Shown here: piece after piece, positions 18,526-28,026 of the stretch
Position numbering within the stretch: the first letter of the stretch is position 1
How the letters are laid out: each line of letters opens with the position of its first letter
NCBI RefSeq assembly: GCF_029525555.1
Contig: NZ_JAPDHZ010000006.1
Location: 682,001-746,000 of the forward strand
Origin: Cohnella ginsengisoli
GTDB lineage: Bacteria; Bacillota; Bacilli; Paenibacillales; Paenibacillaceae
Direction of reading: 5' to 3'
DNA: 64,000 nucleotides
Notes under the pieces: model-generated
What the model saw: the letters and a program-made list of their open reading frames with translations, nothing else
Database searches by the model: none
What the model was told of the DNA's origin: nothing
Program-made: the position numbers and the translations under genes

Positions 18526-18928
18526 TTGTTAAAATCGCCTTACCAAACTTATCAGCAATCTTCTGTTCAAACGTCTACGCCCATTCAATTAGTGCTTATG
18601 TTGTATGATGGCGCTATTAGATACACAAAAGCGAGTGCCGAGGCTATTCGCGCCAAGGATTATAGTACGGCAAACTTAAATTTGAAAAAAGCGCAATCGG
18701 TTATCCATGAATTAACAGCGTCACTTAATTTTGATTTCGAGGTATCCAAAAACCTCGCCAACCTTTATGAATACTTTCTTCATAACCTGATCCAGGCTAA
18801 TATTAAAAAAAGATGCCAAATACGCGGATGAAGTGACAGAACACCTTAATGATCTAAGAGAAGCTTGGAGGCAAACTGCTAAGCTGGCTGCAGCGGAGCA
18901 AGGTGCAATACAAGGCGGAAGTGCTTAA
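18526..18928 (+). CDS. fliS: Flagellin export chaperone FliS (one frameshift)
   Basis: FliS binds the flagellin C-terminus to prevent early polymerisation. The helical signature Leu-Val-Leu-Met-Leu-Tyr-Asp-Gly-Ala-Ile-Arg and Asn-Leu-Lys-Lys-Ala-Gln-Ser-Val-Ile-His-Glu-Leu is clear. As written, it stops early at 18831 after the A7 run 18805-18811. With one A removed, the expected Asp-Ala-Lys-Tyr-Ala-Asp-Glu-Val ... Leu-Arg-Glu-Ala-Trp continues to TAA 18926-18928, for 133 residues, the family's normal length. The start is TTG 18526. Confidence 0.9.
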
Positions 18929-18929
18929 A

Positions 18930-19205
18930 ATGAACAAGTTAGATGTTCTGTTAGTTCTCACTGAGCGATTATCTATGCAAATTGAAGAGGCCACTTCCGA
19001 AGGGTTAGAAAACTTAGTCGCACTGCGAGAAGAGGTCATTCAAGAATTGCAAGGACGAGTTGTCACGGATGAGGACCGCACCAAGATAAAAATGATCCAA
19101 ATGCGTCATGACATGATCATTGACCGGATGGTTGAACTTCGCGACGAAGCTTCTAGAGGGTTAGAGCAAATCCAGAATTCTCGTCTGCAAAAAAAGCAAG
19201 TATGA
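18930..19205 (+). CDS. fliT: FliT-like flagellar chaperone
   Basis: The 91-residue helical protein starts one base after the restored fliS stop. Position and size match Bacillus fliT, a chaperone that binds FliD. Sequence similarity in this family is low, so the call rests mostly on context: the product is charged and amphipathic, with Val-Leu-Thr-Glu-Arg-Leu-Ser-Met-Gln-Ile-Glu and a second helix rich in Met and Arg. An upstream in-frame GTG at 18903 lies inside fliS and is less likely as a start. A terminator follows. Confidence 0.7.
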   Translation: MNKLDVLLVLTERLSMQIEEATSEGLENLVALREEVIQELQGRVVTDEDRTKIKMIQMRHDMIIDRMVELRDEASRGLEQIQNSRLQKKQV

Positions 19206-19266
19206 AGCACAGGCGCCGGTCAATTCGTTTTTTTTCGACAAACGCAAATAGAAAGCCGCAATAATG

Positions 19267-19301
19267 AACCGCTAGGAGGTGCTTTTTTCCTGGCGGTTTT
19301 T
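19267..19301 (+). terminator. Terminator after fliT
   Basis: AACCGCTAGG (19267-19276) pairs with CCTGGCGGTT (19289-19298), one G-T pair, followed by T residues. It closes the flaG-fliD-fliS-fliT unit. Confidence 0.8.
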
Positions 19302-19302
19302 C

Positions 19303-19329
19303 TTATGAAAATAAGAAAATAGCCGATAT
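19303..19329 (+). promoter_or_regulatory. Possible sigma-D promoter for the Maf gene
   Basis: The -10 GCCGATAT (19322-19329) is a perfect motility-type element 32 bases before the maf start. The -35 (TTAT, 19303-19306) is poor. If real, it ties flagellin glycosylation to flagellar timing. Confidence 0.4.
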
Positions 19330-19361
19330 AATCAATAGTGAGAGCGATGGGGGGAATTCAT

Positions 19362-21642
19362 ATGAACGGACAGCATGACCAGCATTTAACGGAAGCTATT
19401 GACGAAATTCGGCGATTTTTGCCACGTCTTATCGATGCGACGAAAGATCTCGCGGATCAATTATATAGCTCACCTAATCAGCACACGTGGGAAGAGCTCG
19501 GTGAGGTCGTTCAGGCAATCGATGACTTGTACAAGTCTCTAAGGAGTCTTGAAGGACAAATAGAAGAAAATAGTTTTTTCCTTCCGGCTTCTACGTCGGA
19601 TTTGTCTGCGTTTTCGTCCCAGCTTGAAGTGCAGTTTGGAGTCATGAATCGCAGCATGGACGAAGAGAATTATGTAGGAGCGGGAGATGCATTTAAGCAC
19701 GAGCTCGTACCTTTATTCGAACGCTTATCTCAAATGCTTGGGGAAGAGGAGAGCGTTCAATCCGCACGTTTTAGGGACAACTTGGCTTACCTCGAGGAGC
19801 GGTTTCCGTTCGTATTTGCTAGCGTATCGCAAGCGGCGATGAGCACGTCATACCGAGTTTGTTATGCTGCGAACGGATCGGCTAATTTAAATGTTCAAGT
19901 TAATGATGGACATTCAGTCCACTATTATAGCGAATATGATCCGCAATTCGAAGCGAGTAAGTGGAGCGAGACAGTTGCAAATGACATCGGAGATAAAAAC
20001 AATGTCATTTTGTACGGAATGGGATTTGGTTACCATCTTGCGGCATTAGCCAGCAGGAAACAGGGATGTCATTACTATATCTTTGAGCCGGATATGAATG
20101 TTTTTTTTATCCGCTCTTCATGTGGTAGACCTTGGTAGTTTGTTTTCTGGCCTTCAAGTACGCGGGTTGGCAATAGGAAATGATAAGAACACAATCAATC
20201 AATTTTTTTACCGCTTTCTTCGCGTAATGAAGGGAGAAACGGCAACTTTGGCGCTACCTGTCTATGATCGTCTGGATTTAGAAGCGCGGAATTCATTCAA
20301 CCAAATTGCCAAAGAAGCAGTTCTAAATTACGCATATTCTCAGTCGCTGCTTCAGAATGCTGGACTGGACTGGGTGCGCAACATTTTTTACAATCTGGCG
20401 GTGAACCTCTCGACGCCTTCGCTGAATGGTCTGCAAGGACAATTGAAAGGTTATCCGGCAATTATCGTTGGAGCTGGTCCTTCCCTGGAAGAAGACATTG
20501 AAGTGCTTAAGAGAATGAAGCATCATGCATTTATTATTGCTGCAGGCACCAGTATTCAATCTCTCATGCACTACGGAGTCGAGCCGCATTTAATAGTAAC
20601 GATTGACGGTGGTATGCCCAACTACCATGCATTTTCGCATTTGAAACTTGATGATATACCGATTCTATATACGCCTCAAGTTCAACATCACATCGTCGAG
20701 AATAGAACGAAAAATACCATTCATTCCTTTCTAGCCAACGATATGATTACTCAGGTGCTTATGGCAGTAACTCAGGATGAGGCTGTGTTCGCTTCAACTC
20801 ATTCCGTCACGGGGACGGCGATTCAAGCTGCAATTTTTATGGGATGCGAACATATTGTTTTTGCAGGGCAAGATTTATCTTATCCGACAGAGGTCGTATA
20901 CGCATCTGGCGCCAAGCACGTTGATCCTGGATACGCTGCCCGGATCCGTCAAAGTGCAGACATTCAAGTCGACAATGTGCAAGGTGGCAAAAATCAAACC
21001 ACGGAAAGTATGTTGTTAACGCTTCGGGATATTGAGGATTTGTTGAGCAAGCATTCAAATGTACGTTTTACGAACACTTCGAGTTTAGGGGCTCAAATTC
21101 AGCATGCTGGTTTTATGCCGCTGAATCAAATTGAAGAAAAATTGCAAGCCAACAAGTTAGAGACAACATTTTTTAAAGAATTAATGCAACAGCATCTATT
21201 CTCCTATCCGGAGCTTCGAATAAACCAGTCCATTGACAGAATAAATGAAATGCTTGGCATGTTGAAGTTAACGAAGCAACGGCTGGATAGGATCCAGAAG
21301 TCGTTAACGAAGCTATCTGAACTAAGCCGCAGCAATCCGTTGAAGTGTCTAAATCTGATGGTCGGAATTGAGGAGGAATGGGAACCGGTCGTTAAGAGCA
21401 TTGTATTCCATACCCTTTTCATGTTTGGATTAAAGGCAGAAATTAATGCCTTTGACAGACACGTATCCGATATAGCTGAAGAAAAGAACACGATTCGTAA
21501 AGCGAAATTATTTAAACAGGTTCTTGAACCCTTAGTTGTAGCAATGCAAGGTAAAATCCCAGTTTTTGAACAAATCATTGCTGAAGCCGCAAGGCGAATC
21601 GATTCGCGGCTCGAGCGCACGGGATCAGGAGTGACGCAGTGA
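19362..21642 (+). CDS. Maf-type flagellin glycosyltransferase, MptE-like/DUF115 (one frameshift)
   Basis: Motility-associated factor proteins transfer nonulosonic acids such as pseudaminic acid to flagellin Ser/Thr. The start is ATG 19362 after a GGGGGG site. The N-terminal half ends in a segment with Val-Ile-Leu-Tyr-Gly-Met-Gly-Phe-Gly-Tyr-His. From about residue 360 the MptE-like core has Ile-Ile-Val-Gly-Ala-Gly-Pro-Ser-Leu, Ala-Ala-Gly-Thr-Ser and Val-Thr-Ile-Asp-Gly-Gly. The C-terminus is helical. The frame breaks at the T8 run 20101-20108; removing one T joins Asp-Met-Asn-Val-Phe to Leu-Ser-Ala-Leu-His for about 759 residues. Its place right after fliT and before the nonulosonate genes supports flagellin as target. 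Confidence 0.85.
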
Positions 21643-22647
21643 TGTATGCTAACAAGAAAATCCTGATTATAGGCGGTACCGGTACGATCGGATGCCACTT
21701 GACCAGCCGGCTACTTGAAGAAAATCCGGCGGTTATTCGGATTTTTAGCCGCGACGAATATAAGCAATACAACATGAGTATTCAATTTCGGGAACATAGC
21801 AAGCAGCTTCGATTTTTGATCGGCGATGTTCGTGACCAACAGCGCCTGCTTAGGGCGATGGAAGACATTGATTATGTTTTCCACTTGGCTGCGATGAAGC
21901 ACGTACCCTTTTGCGAGTATAATCCGTTTGAGGCTGTGCAGACCAATGTCATCGGGACGCAAAATGTCATCCAAGCGGCCATACAAACAGGCGTGAAAAA
22001 AGTGCTTTTCACTAGCACCGACAAGGCGATCTCGCCAACGAATACGTATGGCGCGACTAAGTTGATGGCGGAACGCCTCATCTCTGCTGCTGAATATCAA
22101 AAGGGACCAAAGCCAACGATTCTATCTTCCGTGCGCTTCGGGAATGTAATGGGTTCGAGAGGTTCTGTCATTCCATTGTTTATACGCCAGGTGCTGGAAG
22201 ATAAAAAAAATAACCATTACCGATCCCGAAATGATCCGTTATATGATGACGCCGACCCAAGCAGTCGATTTGATTCTTCGTTCTAATGAACTGGCCAAGG
22301 GCGGCGAAGTCTTTGTCCTCAAGATGCCGGTAGTAAAGATCTCGGATCTAGCCCAGGTTGTGATCGATGAAACTAAAAAGCGTCATCGAATGACAGAACA
22401 AGTCGATATCGAATACATCGGTATCCGCCCGGGAGAAAAGAGATACGAAGAGCTGATGAGCGACGAAGAAATGTCGACCGCTATCGAAACGCCGGAGATG
22501 TATATTCTGCCCTCCATTCATAAAAGCGAAGCTGTCGATTATGGGCAAGTCGGTTCCGTGATCGACAACTATAGGACGGACGAGATCATTGATGCGGATA
22601 CCCTGCGTTTTTGGTTGATTCGGGAAAAGCTCCTGGAGCAAGCATGA
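21642..22647 (+). CDS. UDP-N-acetylglucosamine 4,6-dehydratase family SDR, PseB/CapD-like (one frameshift)
   Basis: Predicted first step of the nonulosonate route: dehydration of a nucleotide GlcNAc, with or without C5 inversion. The start is ATG 21642, overlapping the maf stop (TGATG), after AGGAGTGA. Visible features are the Gly-Gly-Thr-Gly-Thr-Ile-Gly NAD loop, Gly-Asp-Val-Arg-Asp, Ala-Ala-Met-Lys-His-Val-Pro (the PseB/FlaA1-type catalytic stretch), Ser-Thr-Asp-Lys-Ala, Tyr-Gly-Ala-Thr-Lys and Arg-Phe-Gly-Asn-Val-Met-Gly-Ser-Arg-Gly-Ser-Val. The frame breaks at the A8 run 22203-22210; one A fewer gives Lys-Lys-Ile-Thr-Ile-Thr-Asp-Pro and about 334 residues. PseB is favoured over LegB because PseI and PseC-like genes follow, but the substrate is inferred. 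Confidence 0.8.
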
Positions 22648-22682
22648 CTCTAAATATTTGAGAAGGTAAGGGGAAAGAAGAC

Positions 22683-24090
22683 GTGGCCGTAACTCCGCAG
22701 ATCGCAGTTGTCATCTGTAGTTGGAATAAAAAAGGATGATCTTCTAGCGTGCTTGGAATCGCTTCTGGTGGCTGACCCGAACGGCGACCTATTCGATATT
22801 ATCGTCGTCGATAACGCCTCGTCAGATGGGGCGCCTGAAGCCGTAGAGCGAATGTATGGCGGACAAGGCCAGCGAATCAAGCTGATTCAATTAGCGGTAA
22901 ACATTGGCGGTTCTGGAGGCTTTAATGCAGGTATCGTAGAGGCATTGAAGGCTGGGTACCCCTATATTCATCTGCTGGATAATGACGTCGTCGTTGATCC
23001 GTTAGCCATATCTGAACTTTACGAGAGAATGGAAGCCGACCGCACGCTCGGAATGCTAGGTTCCAAGCTGTATATGCACAAGGAACCCGAGCGATTACAG
23101 GAGTATGGTTCGTTCGTTGATTGGGAGCGGTTTAATGTCAGACCGATCAACAAAGGCGTTCTGGACCATGAGGCGCTCCCGGAGCTGCTGGACTGCGACT
23201 ACGTGCCGGCATGTTCCGTTATGGTGCGGGCCGAGGCGATCGAGCGATGCGGTCTCATGGACAATCTCTTTTTTTATTTATTGGGATGACATCGAATGGG
23301 GCCACCGCATGAAGCTTGCCGGATACCGGGTAGCAGTATGCGGCGTGTCGAGGGTGTGGCACAAGATGGGGGCCGCGAACACGACGACAACTTTTCCGAC
23401 CTATTATTTTTGGCGGAATCGGATTCACTTTTTCGCAGCCAATTTATCTGAAGCGAGAATTGAGGCGTTGGCAGAAGCGTTATTTCAAGAGCTTTATCAA
23501 GCTGTTTTTTTTCAGCACGCTGAAAGGTCAGGGGAGCGTGGTGGAGGCGCTACTTCATGCCTTCGACGACGCTTTAGGGCTTGTGCGCGGCCAAGCAGGC
23601 GAAGGAAGGATTCTCAAACGAGAGGTTATCCCCGAGCCGGCTTTTTTTAGAAACTTTGTCGCATGAACTTAAACTGATCGTACTGGACGATGCGGAGATA
23701 AGCGTGATCCGCAGCGCGGTGAATTTTTTGATCGCTCGAACCGGCATGCATGTCTACGTCCGGCCTGAGCGCTATGAGGGCGCCCGTCTCATGGAGGAAT
23801 TCAAAAACGAGAAGGAAAAAGTAGAGATCGAGAGTGAGTCTTCCGCCGACCATTTAGAAGCGGCGTTCATCGTTAAGCCCGTCGCGCATGTGATGGATAT
23901 CCGGGATTGTCCAGCGGACATGAATGTTGCGCTTATCGTCGACTCTTATTGCAATACCGTATTCTCGGAGGCCGACAAAAGAAGGCTTGCCGGCTACGAT
24001 GCTGACTTGCTAAGACAAAAAGCGATCTTCCTTCCCTTCCTAACACGCAAGCTGCAATTGCTTCGCAATAATTTAAAGGGTGGAGAATGA
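22683..24090 (+). CDS. GT2 glycosyltransferase resembling galactofuranosyltransferases (four frameshifts)
   Basis: The likely start is GTG 22683 after AAGGGG. The GT-A core shows Val-Val-Ile-Cys-Ser-Trp-Asn, Val-Val-Asp-Asn-Ala-Ser-Ser-Asp-Gly, the metal-binding Leu-Asp-Asn-Asp, Tyr-Val-Pro-Ala-Cys-Ser-Val-Met and Tyr-Trp-Asp-Asp-Ile-Glu-Trp-Gly-His, a pattern recalling GlfT2-type enzymes. A UDP-galactopyranose mutase gene lies 1.4 kb downstream and would supply UDP-Galf. Four single-base excesses interrupt it: A6 22728-22733, T7 23269-23275, T8 23505-23512 and T7 23642-23648. Repaired, it gives about 467 residues of continuous sequence. Four hits in one gene make it the most damaged here. 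Galf specificity is inference; a rhamnosyltransferase is the main alternative. Confidence 0.75.
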
Positions 24091-24990
24091 TGGGCAATTC
24101 TGATCGGCCACTTGTATCCGTCGTGATGCTGGCTTGGAATCGCTCGGACGATGTGCGGGAGAGTCTGATGCGATTGCGGGAGCAGGCATATCAACCGCTT
24201 GAGATTATCGTGGTTGATAATGCATCGACCGATGGCACTCCGGAGATGGTAGCTGCAGCTTTTCCGGAGGTTTCTCTATTGCGCATGCCGGAGAATTTGG
24301 GTATTGCTGCTTATAACCGAGGGTTTGAAAAAGCTAATGGCGAATTCATCGTCATCATAGACGATGATTCGTTCCCGGCCAAGCATGCGATCGGCCGGAT
24401 GGTGGACAAGTTCGAAGCGAATCAACAATTGGCGGTCGTCGCGTTCGACGTTCGCAACTATGCGTCCTTCGATCCGACGCGGGATGATGAGCTGCCGTCA
24501 GTCGCTACGGCGTCTTCCGGAGATTACCTGATGTCGTTCAACGGAGCCGGTGCCGGGGTGCGCAAATCGGTCTTTGAGCAGGCCGGATATTACCCAGCCG
24601 AATTTTTTTTATACAACAATGAGCTCGATACTGCGATCCGTATTCATGATGCAGGTTATGAGATCGCCTTTTTTGCCGACGTCGTTGCCTATCACAAGTT
24701 TTCGCCGGTCAACCGGAGCTCATGGCGAGCGCCTTTTTTATTATACGCGTAATGCGTTCTGGTTGCTTTGGAAGAACTATCCGCTGCGAATGGCTTTTTC
24801 GCTAACGATCCAGTTGTGCAGAATGTGTCTTTATTACTCCATGGAGCAACGCACGACCATTTATCTAAAGGCAATGTGGTCGGCGGTCGCGGACATCGGG
24901 CGTATTAAGGGGAAACGCAAAGCCGTTCGAGACGAAGTGGCGTCAAGACTGCGCGTTCCCCTCAATCTCAATTTTACGTTTTATCGCTAG
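24087..24990 (+). CDS. GT2 family glycosyltransferase (one frameshift)
   Basis: ATG 24087 overlaps the preceding stop by four bases. The GT-A signatures are Val-Ser-Val-Val-Met-Leu-Ala-Trp-Asn-Arg, Val-Val-Asp-Asn-Ala-Ser-Thr-Asp-Gly-Thr-Pro-Glu and the DxD-type Ile-Ile-Asp-Asp-Asp-Ser. A Phe-Phe-Leu-Tyr-Asn-Asn-Glu-Leu-Asp motif occupies the place of the usual acceptor-side catalytic loop. The frame breaks at T6 24734-24739: with five T the sequence reads Ala-Pro-Phe-Tyr-Tyr-Thr-Arg-Asn-Ala-Phe-Trp and continues to 24990, about 300 residues. A T8 run at 24603-24610 inside the same gene is in frame, so not every long run is miscounted. Donor and acceptor sugars are unknown. Confidence 0.8.
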
Positions 24991-25011
24991 CTGACGGGAG
25001 GGGGACAATTT

Positions 25012-25519
25012 ATGCAAGAGGTCTTAATCGTTCGTTCCGTCGGTTTTCAGCAGTTGGATAACAATCTGCCGAAGATTAAGGAGAAGTTCCCGAATAGCCG
25101 ACTGTCTATTCTCACTCATGAGCACGGGGTTAAGCTTGCGGAGAAATATGGCGATATTGATCGAATTTACAGCTATCCGTACAAAAAAAGGATTCTCGTT
25201 TTGGCGGCGCGTTCCTGCGCTTAAAGGAAGAAAGTTTCACGCCATTGTCGTTCCCGTCGGCAATTTATCCGGTCTCGGGTTTTCAAATGTCTTGTTTTAC
25301 GCACTCAGCTTGGCAGGGAAAACACGGTGGATGTGCAATCTCGTATCCGAAATCGGTGAGTTATCGCGCCTAGAAATCGTCGCGAACGTTTTGAAAAATA
25401 CACTGTTCAAAACCATTTCCTGGATACTGACAGGGTTGCTCGCCATTGGATGGTTGGTCGTACTGCCCGTCATTCTATGGCGAATCAAGACACGGAATGG
25501 AGAGAGTCGACATGTTTGA
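25012..25519 (+). CDS. Half-length GT9/heptosyltransferase-like protein with C-terminal membrane helix (one frameshift)
   Basis: ATG 25012 follows a GGGAGGGGG site. The N-terminal 110 residues resemble the first Rossmann half of family 9 glycosyltransferases: Val-Leu-Ile-Val-Arg-Ser-Val-Gly, then Phe-Pro-Asn-Ser-Arg-Leu-Ser-Ile-Leu and Ile-Asp-Arg-Ile-Tyr-Ser-Tyr-Pro. No second (donor-binding) domain follows. Instead the protein ends with one strong hydrophobic helix and a basic tail. The A7 run 25183-25189 breaks the frame; one A fewer gives Lys-Lys-Gly-Phe-Ser-Phe-Trp and 168 residues. The stop overlaps the start of glf by eight bases. It could be an accessory subunit; no activity can be assigned. 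Confidence 0.6.
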
Positions 25520-26669
25520 TACGATTATCGTCGGCGCCGGCTTCGCAGGTGCCGTCATGGCAGAGCGCCTGGCAAACGAACGTGGCCAAAAGGTACTTAT
25601 CATTGAAAAGCGTACGCATATCGCAGGCAATGCATATGATCGGTTCGACGAGAAGGGCGTTCTTATTCACCAGTACGGCCCCCATATTTTCCATACGAAG
25701 CTGAAGCATGTGTGGGACTATCTATCCCGTTTCACCGAGTGGAGGATTTATCATCATGAAGTACTGGGCTCCATCGACGGGCAGCTTGTCCCGATCCCGT
25801 TCAATCTGAATTCGCTGCACGCGCTTCTTCCGGACGAGCTAGCGGATAGTCTTGAGCGTAAACTGGTAAACGTATTCGGCTACAACACGAAAGTTCCGAT
25901 CCTCCGATTGCGGGAGTCCGACGATGAAGAGCTCAAGTGGCTCGCTGAGTTCGTATACGAGAAGATCTTCCTACATTACACGATGAAGCAGTGGGGCGTG
26001 AGCCCGGAAGAGCTGAACCCGCATGTTACGGGGCGCGTGCCCGTGTATGTCTCCCGAGACAACCGCTATTTCCAGGATCGCTATCAAGGCATGCCGAAGG
26101 ATGGCTACACGAGGTTGTTCGAGCGCATGCTGAGCCATCCGAATATTAAGCTGATGCTGAATACGGATTACAAGGAGATTCTCGAGGTCGATCCGGACAG
26201 CGGCCTTATTCGCGTGTTCGGACAACCGTTCGCCGGCAAGGTGATCTTCACAGGCAAGATCGACGAATTTTTCGATTATCGGCTCGGAGAACTACCATAT
26301 CGATCGCTTCGCTTTCAATTCGAGACGTTGGATCAGGCGTCGTATCAACCGACGGGGACGATCAATTATCCGAACGATTACGACTTCACCCGGATTACGG
26401 AGTTCAATCATCTGACCGGACAGCGCGATAGCCGGTATACGACGATCGTGAAGGAGTTTCCTCAGCCGTATGAGCGGCATACGCCGGGGAGAGAAGTCCC
26501 TTATTACCCGGTGCCGAATCCTGAAAATGGCGATCTGTATGCGGAGTATCGCAGGTTGGCTCGTGAACTGGATCGGGTAGTCTTCCTCGGCCGCTTAGCG
26601 GAGTATACCTATTACGATATGGATGCTGTCGTGTCTAAAGCCTTGAAAGTGTTCGAAGAACGCTTCTAA
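25512..26669 (+). CDS. glf: UDP-galactopyranose mutase
   Basis: This flavoenzyme interconverts UDP-galactopyranose and UDP-galactofuranose, the donor for Galf glycans. The start is ATG 25512; an upstream in-frame start at 25446 would lie inside the previous gene. The 385 residues show the FAD-binding Ile-Val-Gly-Ala-Gly-Phe-Ala-Gly-Ala, Glu-Lys-Arg-Thr-His-Ile-Ala-Gly-Asn-Ala-Tyr-Asp, Gln-Tyr-Gly-Pro-His-Ile-Phe-His-Thr, Lys-Gln-Trp-Gly and, near the end, Gly-Arg-Leu-Ala-Glu-Tyr-Thr-Tyr-Tyr-Asp-Met-Asp: all conserved Glf motifs. The frame is intact. Adjacent GT2 genes are the likely users of its product. Confidence 0.95.
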   Translation: MFDTIIVGAGFAGAVMAERLANERGQKVLIIEKRTHIAGNAYDRFDEKGVLIHQYGPHIFHTKLKHVWDYLSRFTEWRIYHHEVLGSIDGQLVPIPFNLNSLHALLPDELADSLERKLVNVFGYNTKVPILRLRESDDEELKWLAEFVYEKIFLHYTMKQWGVSPEELNPHVTGRVPVYVSRDNRYFQDRYQGMPKDGYTRLFERMLSHPNIKLMLNTDYKEILEVDPDSGLIRVFGQPFAGKVIFTGKIDEFFDYRLGELPYRSLRFQFETLDQASYQPTGTINYPNDYDFTRITEFNHLTGQRDSRYTTIVKEFPQPYERHTPGREVPYYPVPNPENGDLYAEYRRLARELDRVVFLGRLAEYTYYDMDAVVSKALKVFEERF

Positions 26670-26691
26670 CTATTAAATGGGGGACGAATCG

Positions 26692-27417
26692 TTGAAGACA
26701 ATCTTGATCATTCAAGCGAGGATGGGCTCATCGAGACTCCCTGGCAAGATACTAATGTCTCTTGGAGAGATGTTGAATCTCGACTATGTTGTGGGTCGTT
26801 GCCGAAGGATCGAAGGTCTCTTGGACGTTGTCGTCGCGACGTCGAATTTGCCGCAAGACGATGCGGTTGAAGTTTGGTGCGCGGAGCGAGGGGTGACCTG
26901 CTTTCGCGGCTCCGAGGACGACGTACTATCCCGATATATGAAAGCTGCGGCACCGTATGATCCGGATTACGTGATGCGCGTTACAGGAGACTGTCCCTTT
27001 ATCGATTATGAGCTAGGTACCGCGATGGTTCGGGCGGCGCGCGCCGAGCCTTGCGATATTATTCGTTTGGAAGGTCCTTTGCCCCGAGGTTTAGAGCCGC
27101 AGCTAGTTTCCTATCAGGCGCTTAAGTACATGGACGCTCATGGTCGCGAGGACAGGCACAGAGAGCATGTAGCGTATTACGCCTACGAATTCCCGGATCT
27201 TTTCAAAGCAGTCTATGTGTCCATACCGGCGCATCTTCGTCATCCCGAGTTGCGAATTACGCTGGATACGAATGAGGATTACGACATGCTGCGAGCGGTC
27301 GCGGGGCACTTTGGCGCCAGGATTGATATGACCTCGACAGAAATCGTGGACTATCTGCTCGCACATCCAGAAATCTCTGCGATCAATGCGCATGTCGAGC
27401 AGAAGCCAGTGGTATAG
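26692..27417 (+). CDS. SpsF-like nucleotidyl(cytidylyl)transferase
   Basis: The product is 241 residues from TTG 26692, chosen because the GGGGG ribosome site at 26679-26683 is correctly spaced for it and overlaps the alternative ATG 26677. The motif Ile-Ile-Gln-Ala-Arg-Met-Gly-Ser-Ser-Arg-Leu-Pro-Gly-Lys is the CTP-binding loop of SpsF/acylneuraminate cytidylyltransferases, followed by Arg-Val-Thr-Gly-Asp-Cys-Pro. With PseI downstream, it should activate the nonulosonic acid as its CMP derivative, as SpsF is thought to do in Bacillus spore coat polysaccharide. It is SpsF-type, not the classical PseF/NeuA type, so the nucleotide is an inference. Confidence 0.82.
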   Translation: MKTILIIQARMGSSRLPGKILMSLGEMLNLDYVVGRCRRIEGLLDVVVATSNLPQDDAVEVWCAERGVTCFRGSEDDVLSRYMKAAAPYDPDYVMRVTGDCPFIDYELGTAMVRAARAEPCDIIRLEGPLPRGLEPQLVSYQALKYMDAHGREDRHREHVAYYAYEFPDLFKAVYVSIPAHLRHPELRITLDTNEDYDMLRAVAGHFGARIDMTSTEIVDYLLAHPEISAINAHVEQKPVV

Positions 27418-27447
27418 CTTGCGAATTCAGCGAAACGAGGGCGCCGC

Positions 27448-28026
27448 ATGAATTACCGACATTTAAGCCAAGCAAGGTTCGCGCTTGACGGATATAGCGT
27501 GACGCCGATTCGTCTGCAAGACATGTATAGGATCAAGACGTGGCGCAACGAACAGATCGACGTGTTGAGGCAGACCAAGCCGTTAACCGACGAGGACCAA
27601 AGAGCGTACTTTGAGCGCGTGGTGGAGCCTAGTTTTGCAGATTGTGAGCCGCGAATCATGCTCTTTAGTTACTTTCAAAACGAAGCGCTGATCGGATACG
27701 GCGGGTTGACCAATATCGATTGGGGCCACGGACGCGCCGAGATCTCTTATCTTGTCGAAACCTCGCGCAGTTTCGAGTCGGATTCTAAACGGTATGGCGA
27801 AGACTTTGGGCACTTTTTGGCTTTGATGAAGTCGATCGCTTTCGACGAATTGCGCTTATACCGATTGTATACCGAGACTTTCGATATTCGCCCGGTCCAC
27901 GTCGGCGTATTAGAGCGGTGCGGTTTTCTGCCGGAGGGCCGGCTGAGGGGCCACGTGAAAATCGGAGGGGCGCACGTCGACTCTTTAATGCATGGCTGTT
28001 TGCGGGAGGAGAAGCAAAATGTATAA
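27448..28026 (+). CDS. GNAT family N-acetyltransferase, PseH-like
   Basis: The 192-residue protein has the GNAT layout. It opens with Val-Thr-Pro-Ile-Arg-Leu-Gln-Asp and Thr-Trp-Arg-Asn-Glu. A central strand with Ile-Gly-Tyr-Gly-Gly-Leu-Thr-Asn-Ile-Asp-Trp and Ala-Glu-Ile-Ser-Tyr-Leu-Val follows, and the late Leu-Glu-Arg-Cys-Gly-Phe-Leu-Pro-Glu-Gly-Arg is typical of RimJ/RimL-like acyltransferases. In the nonulosonate route it would acetylate the 4-amino sugar made by the PseC-like aminotransferase, before condensation. The family call is firm; the substrate is inferred from neighbours. The stop overlaps the next start by eight bases. Confidence 0.8.
   Translation: MNYRHLSQARFALDGYSVTPIRLQDMYRIKTWRNEQIDVLRQTKPLTDEDQRAYFERVVEPSFADCEPRIMLFSYFQNEALIGYGGLTNIDWGHGRAEISYLVETSRSFESDSKRYGEDFGHFLALMKSIAFDELRLYRLYTETFDIRPVHVGVLERCGFLPEGRLRGHVKIGGAHVDSLMHGCLREEKQNV

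Noticed and set aside
24603..24610. T8 run in the second GT2 gene as another frameshift
   Set aside because: The frame Glu-Phe-Phe-Leu-Tyr-Asn-Asn-Glu-Leu-Asp is correct across it.
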